Under the pieces are notes generated by a model. That model had not been told where the DNA came from, searched no databases, and saw only the letters and a list, made by a program, of their open reading frames with translations. Shown here piece by piece: positions 46,067 through 57,908 of a stretch of 64,000 nt of DNA (within the stretch, counting starts at the first letter, position 1; the number at the start of each line of letters is the position of its first letter). Made by a program: the position numbers and the translations under genes. The stretch is from contig CM035170.1 in NCBI GenBank assembly GCA_020205615.1, forward strand, positions 43,649,807 to 43,713,806, in the 5' to 3' direction. The stretch is from Panax quinquefolius. Its lineage: Eukaryota; Streptophyta; Magnoliopsida; Apiales; Araliaceae.

Positions 46067-46558
46067 TTGTGCTTATACGATTCTGTGTTATGTACTAATC
46101 AACATATGTGTTATTGTAGGATGTCGATCGATAGCTTGATGTATAGAGATATACATGCGGTGAGCGAAGAGCTTGTGAACCGAGTAGAGCCTGTACCCAT
46201 AGCGATGGCGGAGGTACCAATAGTGATTCTAGAGGAGTCGGAGGCAGAGGAGTACTTTTCTGAGGAAGACTACTCTGAGGGAGAGATGGATATATCGTCA
46301 TACCTTAGTATGATGAACGATGTGGACGAAGAAAGAGAGGTAACATTGGTTACTACGGTGGTACCTACATTGGAGTCATCACCTCTAGATGCAATGGAAG
46401 CATTGTGTCCGACAAAGACAACGAGAATGTGCAAATCTGGTGCAGTTATGCAGAATCAGAGTGAAGAGATTAGTTATCTCCATGAAGCTAAGATGTCTGC
46501 AGAAGAAGATTTTGAGTTAGAGCATGATAAGCAGGTGCTTATGGCGGAAAGCGATTAG
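46067..46558 (+). CDS. RE3 leader ORF, acidic protein of unknown function
   Basis: This is an uninterrupted 163-codon ORF between primer site and gag. If translation begins at the internal ATG at 46122 the product is about 145 residues. It is strongly acidic, with clusters such as EESEAEEYFSEEDYSEGE, and has no motif I recognise; it has neither zinc knuckle nor membrane segment. It stands out because the gag and pol downstream are full of stops. It may be a chance survivor or a once-used leader ORF. Function is not inferred. Confidence 0.4.
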   Translation: MCLYDSVLCTNQHMCYCRMSIDSLMYRDIHAVSEELVNRVEPVPIAMAEVPIVILEESEAEEYFSEEDYSEGEMDISSYLSMMNDVDEEREVTLVTTVVPTLESSPLDAMEALCPTKTTRMCKSGAVMQNQSEEISYLHEAKMSAEEDFELEHDKQVLMAESD

Positions 46559-47055
46559 GAATTTTAAGGCGGTAGGTCAATTAGCTTCATAGAGAAGGCG
46601 GGGAGAAGGACCGGAAGATATACGGATGTCTTACATCCATGAGAGTGCATAAGGATTTCAAGTCAAGGTTGCTTGTTATTCCATTGAGTCAGGTCAAACA
46701 CGTCATATGATTAGTCGGGATACTGTAGCAATGATTGCAAATGAGAAACACGAGGATACTGTTATGCATTATTAAAACTTTAGAGTTATAAATATGTGTG
46801 TAGTGACGTAAAACCCTCTTTTAAAGGGTAGTCTTTTTGTAAATCCAAACTTTTGTGAAGTTCAATTGCGGGATAAAAATGTAATAGCTTTTGGCTATGA
46901 ACGTAAATTGTAAATAGTTTCAAACTATAAAGAAGCATATGTATATAATGAAGTTTTCATGGAAATGATTTGTTATGATGCGAGTTGGTATGTGGCGATT
47001 AATAACGAAGTAAGTAAATAGATAATAATGAAATGTTATTTATTTAATCAGGAAA

Positions 47056-47600
47056 TGTCGCCAGGGAGAAGATAACGTAATAAGGAAGCGGAATCACATA
47101 ATGATAATTAATGGGGTCAAAACAACCCTATGCAAGAGTTCGTTAAGTTATTAACAGATGTATTTACCCAAACCGGGGGTAGAATACCTGCGGAACCTAG
47201 GGTAGCTAGAACGATTACCTTTAAAGAGTTTAAAAGCATAGGTCTGCCGGAGTTCAAATGAACGACGGACCCAATCGAGGCCCATACCGGGGTAAGAAAT
47301 AAAGAAGGCGTTTGTTATTACAAGCGTAGGTGAAATGCGGAAGTTTTCTTTTGTGACTTACACGAGGAAGAGTGAAGCCAACTTTTGGTAGAAGGCTCAC
47401 CATGGTGGGGTTAGAACAGATGCAGTAACGTGGAAACAATTCAAGAAGGTTTTCTTTGAGAATTATTTCCCTACAAATATGTGAGGGAGGATAGAGATTG
47501 AATTCTTAGAACTTAAGCAAGGGGATATGATATTTCCCCAGTACATGACCAAATTCAAATGAATTGACAAGGTTTGTTTCACATCAAGTGGACAAGGAGG
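47056..47600 (+). pseudogene. RE3 gag remnant
   Basis: Stop-ridden plus-strand frames read TFKEFKSIGLPEFK, a stop, TTDPIEA, then KFSFVTYTRKSEANFW, a stop, KAHHGG, TDAVTWKQFKKVFFENYFP, and IEIEFLELKQGDMIFPQYM. These are the ordered blocks of a Tekay/Del-type gag. The start ATGTCGCC (47056) fits the usual short basic N-terminus. Stops include two TGA and one TAG within 300 bases, plus small frame changes. Confidence 0.8.
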
Positions 47601-48235
47601 AGGTGAAGGCTCGTAGATTGGAGCAGGGCTTGAGACCCTAGCTCTATAGTGGGATTTTGGTGATCTAGAGTGTTTCCTATGGGATCATTCTCGAGAAGGT
47701 GATAATAGCATAAGGTGATAGTGAGTTGTAGACTCAATACCACAAAGAGGGAAAAGATGAGAGCAAGAGAGAGGGAGGAACCAAGGTAGAGAATGGTAGT
47801 GGCAGTATGCCAAAGAGACATAAATTTTAACTCAGAAATCTTTGGGCGACAAGGGGCTCCTAAGTGAAGGATCGAGGTGAGTAAGACATGTGGAAAGACT
47901 CATCTAGGAGTCTGTCTGGAAGGGATTATAAATACCTTTAAAACATTAAGGTAGAGAAGGAGGAAATAACTTTCGTTAAATTATATTCGTGAAAATTATT
48001 TCATGGATAATAGAAGTAAGTAGGTATCAGTAGATAAGTATTGTTCATGTTGAGAGAATTTAAGGAAATTCTCGGTATGAATGGGTTGATTAACCATAGA
48101 GATATAACAAATAGTTATAAGTAAAGTGTGAACCTTTAGTTTTCTCGAGAAAATCTAAGGTAGTAATTCTGATAATAAAATACCACGACATTATTATTGT
48201 CGAACCATGACTCAAGTTAGGTTGGTGTTAAGAAA
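47601..48235 (+). other. RE3 interior, heavily decayed
   Basis: I cannot read zinc knuckles or protease here. Sequence is plus-strand purine-rich with many stops. The region between gag and RT in a full element is longer, so part has been deleted. Confidence 0.4.
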
Positions 48236-48990
48236 GAGGATGAGTTGTTACGGTTGCATGTCGACTATCGTAATAGGAGTAAGATAGCGGTTAAGGATAA
48301 ATACCCATGGCCCAAGATCGATGATCTATTTGGTCAGTTGAGAGGGGCAAAGAATTTTTATAAAGATAGATGTATGTATTGGGTATAACCGGTTGGAAGT
48401 AAGGAAGAAGGAGGAGGTACCTAAGATAACGTTCAGAATTCGTTATGGTTATGACAAGTTTCTGGTTATGTCATTTAGGTTGACTAATGTGCCGAAGTAG
48501 GTTTTTCCGTAAGGGGTGCCAATCAAGTCGGTGGCCAATTTGATAGTTACCCTTGTGGGATGCTATGGTTGAAGATACCATTAGCGTCACAGGATTTAAA
48601 AGAAAGGATGATTAAGGCACCTGTATTATCTTTACCAGATGATACGAGGACGTTTTGTAGTGTATCTCGATGTTTGCATAGATGTTATGATTGCGTACTC
48701 TTATAGCATGGCAATGTCATTGTGTATGCATCACGCCAGTTAAAGGGTTATGAGGAGGTCTATCCTACTTATTATCTATAATTAGCGTGATGGTTTTTGA
48801 ATTAAAAATATGAAGATAGTATTTATACGGAGAGAAGCGTGAGATATACAAGGACTCTAAGATTCTGAAATATATCTCCACACAGAAGAGTTGAATATGT
48901 AGTAGAGAGAGAGGAGTGTGATATCTTATATCATTCAGGGAAGATAAACGTTGTAGCCGACGCGGTAAGTAGGAGGGGTAGGGAAAGCTA
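48236..48990 (+). pseudogene. RE3 RT and RNase H remnants
   Basis: Readable blocks: KDKYPWPKIDDLFGQLRGAK (about 48290-48350, the RT palm entry), FRIRYGYDKFLVMSFRLTN-like (about 48430-48490), KDSKILKYISTQK (about 48850-48890, RNase H) and GKINVVADAVSRR (about 48940-48975, RNase H end). The catalytic YVDD segment between about 48520 and 48600 is not found and is presumably deleted. Many stops and frame changes. Confidence 0.75.
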
Positions 48991-49255
48991 TCGATGCTAA
49001 CGACTCAGAATAAGTTAATAACGGAAATGGTAAGATCAGAGTTAGAAGTTAAATTACGGAATGAAGGGGTAGAATTGTTATTCAAAACATAGACTCAATC
49101 CACGATAATGGAATGAGTTAAGTAAGTACAACTAAGTAACGAGGGATGCAAGCGAATGAAGAAGATGATGCAGGATAAGTAGAAGACTAAGTATAGTCTT
49201 ATTTTGAGGGAGGAATTTGAGTTCCATATAAATATAAGTTAAAAGAATAAACTAA
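48991..49255 (+). pseudogene. RE3 integrase N-terminal remnant
   Basis: LTTQNKLITEMVRSELEVKL, then NEGVELLFKT, and a later YSLILREEFEFHI follow the RNase H end, as in Tekay-type polyproteins. No zinc finger or catalytic core is left. Confidence 0.6.
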
Positions 49256-49494
49256 GATGATATAGAGATCGCGTAATGTGTTAATAAGTGTTCAACTTCC
49301 AACTCAGATTATTGATAGGAAGTGATAAGTCATGTGAATTAAGATAATACCTTCGATGAAGGTGAAATAAAAGAACCCCAATGTCAAAGAAGCATTATGG
49401 GAACTCGAGATTAAAATAAAGGAAAAATTATCCTCTGTGGTGTAGGTATTATTAGCGAGATTACGGGACGAGAATCCTTATAAGGAGGAAAGAG
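49256..49494 (+). other. RE3 3' interior end and polypurine tract
   Basis: This is a near-copy of 41870-42111. It ends in CCTTATAAGGAGGAAAGAG before the LTR start at 49495. Confidence 0.88.
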
Positions 49495-52400
49495 TGTAAC
49501 GCATACAGAAAATCGGATTTTGAGAATTAAATTTTATTTTTATTAAATGAATTTAATGGATTATTTATGGAGCAAGCTAATTGAAGGTCGTTCTATGACC
49601 TAAACATATCAGAACGTCGTAGTATTTTGGCTACGTGGTAGAATTAAAGTGTTTAAATTTCCAAGACGAAAATAAAAGCTTTCCGAGAAATTTTTCGACA
49701 AACACTATTCACGCATTTCTGCTCGGGAATTATTTTTGAACTTCCGAGAAATACGTAACGATAGAATATCGAGGTGAGATGGAATATCCAATAATATTTT
49801 AGTAATGGAAAACATAATATTTCGCCTGTGGACTTAAAAGCTAACGTTTAGGGAAAATGATTTACGAGAAGGAAATATAATACGATTGATAAAGTAAAGC
49901 GATGATCGTATTATACGTATGTATTGTACGAGGTAATGAATATGAATACTACATGAGGTAGTATACGAGAATGTATGAATGATGGTATATCGTATATGAG
50001 TAATAGGTATACAAGTTAGAATACGAGAATTATACGTGGAGTATATGTTGTAAGGCTTTAAGCCAATTGTAATGAATTAGTAGGATTGTGTAGGAAATGG
50101 TTAAGTCCAATAGAATTAATGTAAAGCCCAAAGATTTATTAATGGAAGCTCAATGTTTGTTTAATTACAAGCCCAAAGTAAAATTATGCTAGAAGCCCAA
50201 ATGATTAAGTAAGTTAATTAAGCTAAGGCCAAAAGTTATTATCCAATGGGTAAGAACCATGGAGCAACCCATGGATGGTCCAATGTGATGAACAAGTAAA
50301 CTTATAAGCTAAGTAAGTGTGGTGAGCACACAAAGTGCTTAAGTGATGAACAAGTAGACTTAATGACAAAGATAACTTAATGGCTAAGATAAGTGTTGAG
50401 CAAGTGTTATGATGGCCAAGTAAAAGTTGGGGAGGGCAACTTAACTTAAGAGCTAGGTAATGAATAGTAAGGAGGTGGATGGTTTAATGACCATTTAGCC
50501 CTCATCTAGGATTTCCTATAAATAGGAAGCTCTTAATTCATTTTGTTGGTTGTTCATTTCCTCCAACACCTTATACATAATAAGTTGAGAGCTTATTTAC
50601 TTGAGAGAATAAGCACATAAAAGCTAGACTTCTATTATTAGATTTTCCACAACAACTTATAGCTTAATGGCTTGAGAGAAAAAGCTAGAGTTCTTATTTC
50701 AAGAGGTAAGAAGAAGATTAAGGATTAGTCAAGTGATCATCAAAGGGTAAGAACTTAAACCATGATTTCTTTCTCTTCCTTTAGTAGAGAAGGGGGTATT
50801 GGTAGAATAGCATGCTAAGAAGAAGTTGGAATGATAAACCAAAGGGCTTAAGTCTTAATAAGCTGGATAAGTCATGAATAAGTAATTCATTCATAAATAA
50901 GTTATGAACTTATAATGGAAGTATAAGAACTTGTAACATGTTTACATTAATAAAGTTAGCATGATTAATAAGATGTAAGAATAAGTATCTAAGGACTTAA
51001 CTCATTAATAAGTCATATGAAAAGAAGACATAAGTTAAATAGAAATATAAGTAGTTTATATTTTCATAAGTTACAAATTCACAATGAACTAGTAATAACT
51101 TATCATGGTTATAAGTTAACAAAGCATGTATGTCAAGATGTTGGAATAATGGATTGAATCCAAGTGAAATGGTTTAAAAAAAAATCTCAAGTAACGAAGT
51201 TTCGCCAGAATTCACACGATTAGACGACCATCGTCGAATTCGTGAAATTCTTAGAATGGAAGTCGAATTTTGATATTGAGCTTGGAAACATTGGTTTTCA
51301 ATGGAGACAAGTTGTATTTGTCATTATAGAGTTTCTGTTAGGTTTTTAATATTCATGAACGCAATCAAATTGCATAAAAAGTGCGGAAGCGTGTAAAAAT
51401 CAGAGTTTAAAAATTTTACAAACCATATACCCGGATCACCCTTTATGCATAATTATTAATTAAACGAAAAGATAAAGAATAAAATCATACCCTTGAAGAT
51501 CGAGCTTCCTCAGGTACAAGTTCACCTCCAAATCCTTTCGCGTTCAACTTGAATCCACCGGGGTTTTGTTCCTTCCTTTGATCAACGTTAGCCACCCATA
51601 TGTTTGGCCTCTAGAGGTGATCCACCAAGGAATTATAATGATTCAAGAAAAAGGTATTTGGCTCAAACCCTAGTTTTCTATCTCTATAGAAAAGGGTACT
51701 CTCCAACAAATTGGAATTATGTCGTTGTAAAAGTCAACAACCCCCTCACCCATAATAAGACTCCTCTTATTTATAGATGTGGGCAACCCACCTTAACAAT
51801 TAAAGAATTGGGATTTATTTAATTAATTAAATTCTTTTAATTAATTAAGCTCCCTAATCTTATTAGGGATAATTAATTAAACTCCTTTAACTAATTTTCC
51901 TTCCTAATCCAATTAGGAATAAATGAGAGTACTTATATTAAATTAATTCCTAAACTCTTTTAGAAATTAAAATAATAATAATTGTAATAATATTAATAAG
52001 ACTCCTCTTATTAATTTATATTTAATATTTCTAAAATATTAAATAATAAATATTAAGCTATTTAATTTATTCTATCACCATAGATTAAATTAAATATACT
52101 TAACATATTATTACGATTATGCCATTAACTTCTTAAATAATTATTCTTCCTTTTATGGTGTGACCCTTTAGGTTCTCCATATTAAACCGATTGTGAATAA
52201 ATCAATTAGAACAATTCTAATCTTATTTAAATAAATAAATTAAATAATTAATTTATTTAAATAAATAATATTTATTCTACAATAGGGATAAGCCTCCCTA
52301 GCGATCAACGACTTTCCAGATAATATAGATTTCAACATTAATCATTAAAGAACCTTTGAGTAAATAGTTACCGTACAATTCAATCTTTCCACCATACAAT

Positions 52401-55121
52401 GTCCCAATTAAATATAAGACATGGAATTACTGTCAAGTCTTATTTTATTTAATTATATGTATTTCGACTCTTAAATGCACAACTCCAAATAATGCAAATT
52501 AGAAACTCCTTTCTAATTTCATTACGCCTTAACCCAAGGACTCTTGGGTTGTCATTTATCGAATCACATAGGACATTTCTCTTCTTTTAATAGAAGTGGT
52601 AGATTCTTTATTGATCATACATTATCTCCATGTACAACTTATTATACCCAAGCATACCCTTTGATATACCCTAAGGGTCTTAAGGAATAAGTCAAAGTAT
52701 AACTCATCATACACAAGATACTATGATGATCTCAATTCCAAGGATCACTTGTACTACTATCACTACAGAATTCCTATTGATGACACAAGTAAAACTCCAT
52801 TAGGTATTCCTTAGCGAGCCACGTTCAATGAACTTATTCTCTAATAAGCACCTACATACTTGCTTTTAGTGTCTCCACACAAATGATCATGAGATCAATC
52901 ATCCTCATCCAATGAAAGCAAGTTAACGATGTACCAATCTATCCTGGATTCACTAATCCCCAATTTAGTAATCCAATGATTGGGAACTATTTTAGTTTTA
53001 AGCTTTCTAAGAATTTAGATCTCATTAGAATGATCATCATCATTATTCTAAAAGCATTGCTTAAAACTATGGGTTTATCACATATTATAAAAAAAGATCA
53101 TGTAGATAATTAAAAGCCTTTAATAAATTAATACTTTTTATTAATAAATGAATAAGATTGTTACAAAGTATATGCTTTATCATCAAACATGATTGGCTTG
53201 TGTGCATACTACTTTCAGTTTCGAACTCAAAAATGGCCGGATTCCGACTTAGAACGAAGAAACGAGCGTTAAACGTTCACGAACGTTTATCGTTTTTGTT
53301 AAAAAGGGACTAATAGGTGAAATTTTAGCAAAAGAAGTCGAATAGATAAAATTCTTGCATGAACGCATAGAGTATGTGATTTGTGAACCGTAGGCTCTTG
53401 AATGAGCCAATTCGGACTTATAACGAAGAAGTTACGAGTCCGGGAATCTCGCAAAGTTGAAAATCTGTCAAAACTATATGTGGCTCAGAGTCCGCGCCGC
53501 GCCGCGACTCCAAGCTTAAATGACCGGCGGCAACGCCAAAGTGAGCTTCAGACTCTGCAAACTCGCGCCACAGCGCGATAGTTAATAAAGGGACTCGTGT
53601 CGCAGCGCCGAGTCCGGTCTCCAAGCCCTAATGGGCGACGCCAGAAGTGTACAACAAAGAAACAAACACATCACGCAATGGCCAACCTTAAAAGTTAGGC
53701 AGAAAAGAATGGTTTCAAGAAAAGATGAAGGGAAATTGTTAAGTAATGAGTTAAGGAACTTAATCAAACATTGTTATGTTATAATTAAACCCCAAGTATG
53801 ATATCCTAGGGTTAAAGAAAGTTAATTGAATATGAACATGAACTATACGTAATAAGTACACATAACTAATGACGATCGAGTTTCGATTAATAACGTAAGG
53901 ACGTTAATAAGCCGTAAGGAAAGTTGATTAACTCGAATTGGGTTGTATTAATGAAATAATTTCACTTAAGTATTATAAGAGAACGAAGTTGGTAAGGACG
54001 ATGTAAAAGAATGATGGAAAGCCGGAACCAATAAATAACAAATCTAATACGGGATTAGATTAAGAAGTAGGGTAAGATTCTTTAGGAGCCAAGTATGTTC
54101 ATTCATGACCTAATGTGGTATGTTATGTGATTATGTGTTATAGAGACTGTAAAGACTCAAAGGAAACGTAATTATTCGGTAGCAGATGCTGAAGGCAAGT
54201 TTTTCTTAAACGCTTGTCTAACCTTCGTGTTAGCTAGGTTTTCAAATGATTCAATTTATGAGATGCATGTATGGTTTTGAAGAAAGAGTGGATGCTAGTT
54301 TTAGCTCGGCTAGACTAATCGTGATAGATTGATTGAACTGTTTACAAGTCTTTCAATATAGAATTGCTAACGCTATCCTACACCAATTATTGGGTACGGA
54401 TTCAAGGTAAGCCTGAATATGAATAAACAAATGTATTTTCATCGAATATTCGATGGGCACGTGAGGTTGCCACAACTAAAACGTACACACGTTTAATGGA
54501 TATAGTGTTGATCAACATAGGGTACTATAAATTTGATCACCTAGATGTACTAAATAAGCTATCTTTTACTTACGGACTTAAATCTTCAGGTTGTCATTTT
54601 CAAAGAAACTATAAGACGTTCACGTCTTGAACTAGAATTGATGATTCATGGAATATTGTTATTGAAAAAAGTTTTGAACGAAAAAGGAAAGCTATTTTGA
54701 ATTATTGATAGTACTTCGTAACTATCATCCAGTTATTGAAGATATACGATTCCTATGTTTCAAGTATGCTTTTAAAAATGAAATTGTTGTACTTGCTGAG
54801 CTTGTTATACTCATTCTTGCTTGAACCATATGAATGCAACTTTTAGCAATGGATCAAGGATTCTACAAGGATAAAGAGAAGGCTAAAGTGAACGTGTAGA
54901 TTTCCTATGTAATAGTATAGGTTTGTAATGATAATATTTGATATTATGACAAGAACAAATGTAATGGTTATAAAGATCCTGGGGAATGGTAGTATTGTTT
55001 TGGAATATATATAAGACATATTCGTTCTTTTGAGGCATTTCAATTGAATGTTTGTGTGAACTGTAGCACCGTGGAGCACCATATATCGGGTTGAAAGAGA
55101 CCCGGATTTGGTGGCGTCGCA
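49495..55121 (+). repeat. RE3 right LTR (about 3740 bp without insertion)
   Basis: It aligns with 42112-45871 through its whole length, except for an insertion at 51336-53217 with its duplicated target. It starts TGTAACGCATACAG and ends GGTGGCGTCGCA. The TATA box is at 50516-50525. Confidence 0.92.
51336..53217. mobile_element. Solo LTR-like insertion (1882 bp) in the RE3 right LTR
   Basis: The insertion starts TGTTAGG and ends ACTTTCA (TG...CA) and is flanked by a 5-bp duplication GTTTC (51331-51335 and 53218-53222); the left RE3 LTR shows the uninterrupted site. Length and TG...CA ends fit a solo LTR. It has no primer site, purine tract or internal second LTR. If read on the minus strand it ends in AACCTAACA, which is common for LTRs, so the minus orientation is slightly preferred. 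The 72-codon ORF 51604-51822 has no recognisable domain. Confidence 0.88.
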
Positions 55122-55256
55122 GAGACAGGGGCGATGACCCACACGGTCGACGGGAAGGGCGACGGACTCTGCCGTCGCCAATGACCTCATTATCGACGGC
55201 AATGAAGTCATTGGCGACGGCATAGTCCGTCGACAATGACCTATTTTTTTGTAGTG
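55122..55256 (+). repeat. CACTA right terminal and subterminal repeats
   Basis: It contains GCCGTCGCCAATGACCTCAT, TCATTGGCGACGGCAT and GTCCGTCGACAATGACC, with the terminal CTATTTTTTTGTAGTG. These mirror the left end. Confidence 0.94.
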
Positions 55257-55259
55257 AAA

Positions 55260-55374
55260 AACAAGTCTATTCAACCGGCCTTAGAGAAATCAAGTAAACA
55301 TTATAATACATCATATCAAAACCAATCAATAACTTCTCAATCAATCATCAAATCTTAGACTGTTATCACTAATA

Positions 55375-55409
<35 letters not shown>

Positions 55410-57140
55410 CCACAACAATGTTAACGGATATAAAATTTAACATATAATAAGTCTCTTCGAAGGCATCATACAGTGTAAACTCAAGAAATCTAAAAACAAG
55501 CTAGATCCAACTAAAATTAAACAATCATCAATATCGGGGGTCAACATGGGACACTTATGCTTCATTTTTCATCTACGGGGGCTTTTTGCTTTTATTTCCC
55601 GTTTTATTCATTCTTTTCTTTTGGTTGATGGATAGTGAGTGCGTTTTACGCTCCATCTCATGCCTGTGTTTATGGGGAGTGCATTTCACGCTTCTTCTCG
55701 ACACACCACAGGACTCGGTTTATTCAACTCGATATCTTTTTTTTCTTTTTTTTAGCTTATATACCCCAAATATTCCCCCAAACTTAGGTTCTTGTGTAAC
55801 TTTAGCCATCACTACTTGTTCTTGTCATTCTTTCATTCAAACTAGCATTATACTTTAGAGCTCCATTATGTATCAATTTAAACTCAATCAATCAACAAGT
55901 TGCTTTTACTGTGCTATCCTTAGTATACCAGTTTCAAACAGAAAAAAACTCAATTCATAACAAGAAATCACACCAACGCTCTAATAATCAGTATTATACT
56001 TGTCTACCCAATTCCAATCTCATCATTGGCCAAAACAAACTGTAAATATCAAACAGCTGGACTCATGCAAGATGCACTAAATGCTATATAAACATAGTAA
56101 ACTAACTACAAATTTTTTAATTAATTAATTTTTTATTATTTTTAAAGAATGCAAAAACTAAATGTAACTATACGAACTACAATGTAAATAACTGACTATA
56201 TGCAATATGACACTAAAATGCCCCCAAACTTACACTAGACATTGTCCTCAATGGCTAAGATAGGAAAAATTAAAAGAGAGGACTTCCCTGAAAATAAAGA
56301 ATTTTCCTCCTTGTCTGCTAAGTCTGAAGAATAGGCAAGACACATTGGAATAGATCAGGAACCACACTTGAGTTGGACTTAACTAACATTGCAATTAAAC
56401 CACTTTTAACACTTGGGATTTCCGAGTGGCGCGAAAATTGAAAACCAACGTGGATTGGAAGTTGGGGATGGATGGGTTTAATGGGAATGGAAGTTGAAAA
56501 GGAGAAAGAGAGGTAAGGATGGTGTAATAGGGTTTGTGGAGTATTGCAAGTGTAATGGGTGTGGGAGAAGTGGAGAAGTTGCATGTGTTAATGAGAATTG
56601 GTTTTGTCCAAATCTGAGACACGTCGATTAAATCCGTTCAGCGCCTGAAATTCCCGAGTAGCGCAGTCCGCGCTTGGTATAACCCTTGAGTAGCGCTCCC
56701 CGCGCTAGGCAAGTAGTGTTTTCTAGACTGATAGCCCGTCCGCTTGGTATAGGCATTGTGTGTAGCTTAGCCAAGCGCTAGGCGCTTCGGTAGCATGAAA
56801 AACGTAAAAAGCGCATCCCGCTATTTGTCGGATCGGCAACGTGGCGCGATCATTATTTGTGATTATAGTTGGTTTCGAGATGCTAAGCGCCCTACTACCG
56901 GGTCTGAGCATTGTATAAGCGCGACGCTATTTGGAAGGATAATGTCGAATGAATTTTCTTTTACTTACCTTACCTGCGAGTATACCATTAGGGATTCATT
57001 ATTCGCTGAAAACTAAATATTTGAGTTAGACTATAAACTAAAATATGAAGAATAAATAAGGAAGAAAAGGTTTAGAGCTTGGGTTGCCTCCCAAGTAGCG
57101 CTAGTTTTAACGTCGTAAGCCCGACTTTTTCTGGTCAATG
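55260..57140 (-). other. RE4 non-coding interior, 3' side of its ORFs
   Basis: This is AT-rich, with a (GT)n tract at 55377-55407. About 55590-56310 is related to 27300-27950. A GC-patterned stretch at about 56640-56890 holds several AGCGC...GCGCT near-palindromes (for example AGCGCAGTCCGCGCT at 56660-56674). No coding segment recognised; the ORFs at 56318-56584 and 56795-57016 look like chance. Confidence 0.55.
55377..55407. repeat. (GT)n microsatellite
   Basis: About 15 GT units. Confidence 0.97.
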
Positions 57141-57908
57141 TTATCCAATTCCTCTTCGATACTTGAGGAACCCTCCATCCATCGGAAATAATGTAACTTT
57201 TGGTAGGTTCCCTTTTGTGATGGCTATCGAATTAAAGTCACCTAGCATGCTTTGTTTAAATAAGTGCCCAATTGAGAATGTTGAATAACTAGGTGCTTGT
57301 CCGTCCGTTGAGTCTATGATTAGATTGGGGCTTTGAGGCTTGGCAATCACAACGGGCTCTTCGTCTTCTATCTTCTCCTCCTCATCCCACCACGGCTTTA
57401 CATTTGTACTAGCTCTCATGTCATAAAAAGCCTTGCCGACGACATGATTACCAAGCGGGCACAGTTTTGCAAATCTAACTGAACCCTTGATCTTTTGCAG
57501 AGAAGGAACTTGGGGCACTAATAACATTAGCTCATCCTCGTTGGTACTCATAGTTAGTTCTTCACCGACCTTATTTTCATTATCCCCACTTGTCTCCTCT
57601 TTTTCAACATCTCATCTCTCATCCAGTTGTAGATTTGGCTCGGGCACTTCATCAATCTCGGAATCCTCGTTATAACACCAATTGTTTTGAGGACAGTTGT
57701 TCAAGGCTTTGAACATTTGATCCATGTGGTTCTGCAGATTTTGAATTGATATCTCTTGATTCTGAATTGACTGCTCTTGATTAATCCTCCACTCCTCGTT
57801 TGATCCTATGAACTTGGATAATAATTCCCCTAGCCTTGAATTTTCTGTTTCAGTCTCGGAAGCCATATATTGAGGACCAATGTTTGAAGTAATGTTGAGT
57901 TGTTCCAT
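57141..57908 (-). pseudogene. RE4 second ORF: coiled-coil gag-related or unknown protein, one stop
   Basis: One minus frame of about 255 codons, broken only by a TGA at 57612-57614. Its first part (57908-57612) has a helical stretch (QEISIQNLQNHMDQMFKAL), like the coiled coil near the C-terminus of Athila gag, and then acidic sequence. The second part (57551-57141) includes SVRFAKLCPLGNHVVGKAF and VKPWWDEEEK, which I do not recognise. It overlaps the end of the upstream ORF in another frame, so a frameshift probably separates what was a single protein. Confidence 0.55.

Larger units (their letters stand above)
41870..55121 (+). mobile_element. RE3: Tekay/Del-like element in a partial tandem form (interior end - LTR - interior - LTR), nested in the CACTA
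   Basis: The left LTR (42112-45871) is preceded not by CACTA sequence but by 242 bp of RE3 3' interior (41870-42111), which also precedes the right LTR (49256-49494). The order is interior end, LTR, interior, LTR. This implies that a longer LTR-interior-LTR-interior-LTR tandem existed and was truncated on the left. The interior (3.6 kb) has primer site, leader ORF and decayed gag, RT, RNase H and integrase start. The two LTRs are very similar, which suggests a fairly recent arrival. No target duplication is visible. Confidence 0.85.
31958..55256 (+). mobile_element. CACTA (En/Spm-type) DNA transposon, 23.3 kb including nested RE3
   Basis: The left end CACTACAAAAAAATAG (31958-31973) is matched by its inverted copy ending at 55256, and a 3-bp target duplication AAA flanks both ends (31955-31957, 55257-55259). 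Subterminal 'GTCGCCAATGA'-type repeats in both orientations occur near each end. It encodes a TNP2 transposase and a TnpA-like (Transposase_24-like) protein, both broken. Subtracting RE3 (13.25 kb) leaves about 10 kb, a usual size for plant CACTA elements. The element landed inside RE4. Confidence 0.95.

Noticed and set aside
41866..55137. Shared GGGCGATGA at both sides of RE3 as a 9-bp target duplication
   Set aside because: On the right it is separated from the LTR end by GAGACA, on the left it overlaps RE3-homologous sequence, and gypsy elements make 5-bp duplications.
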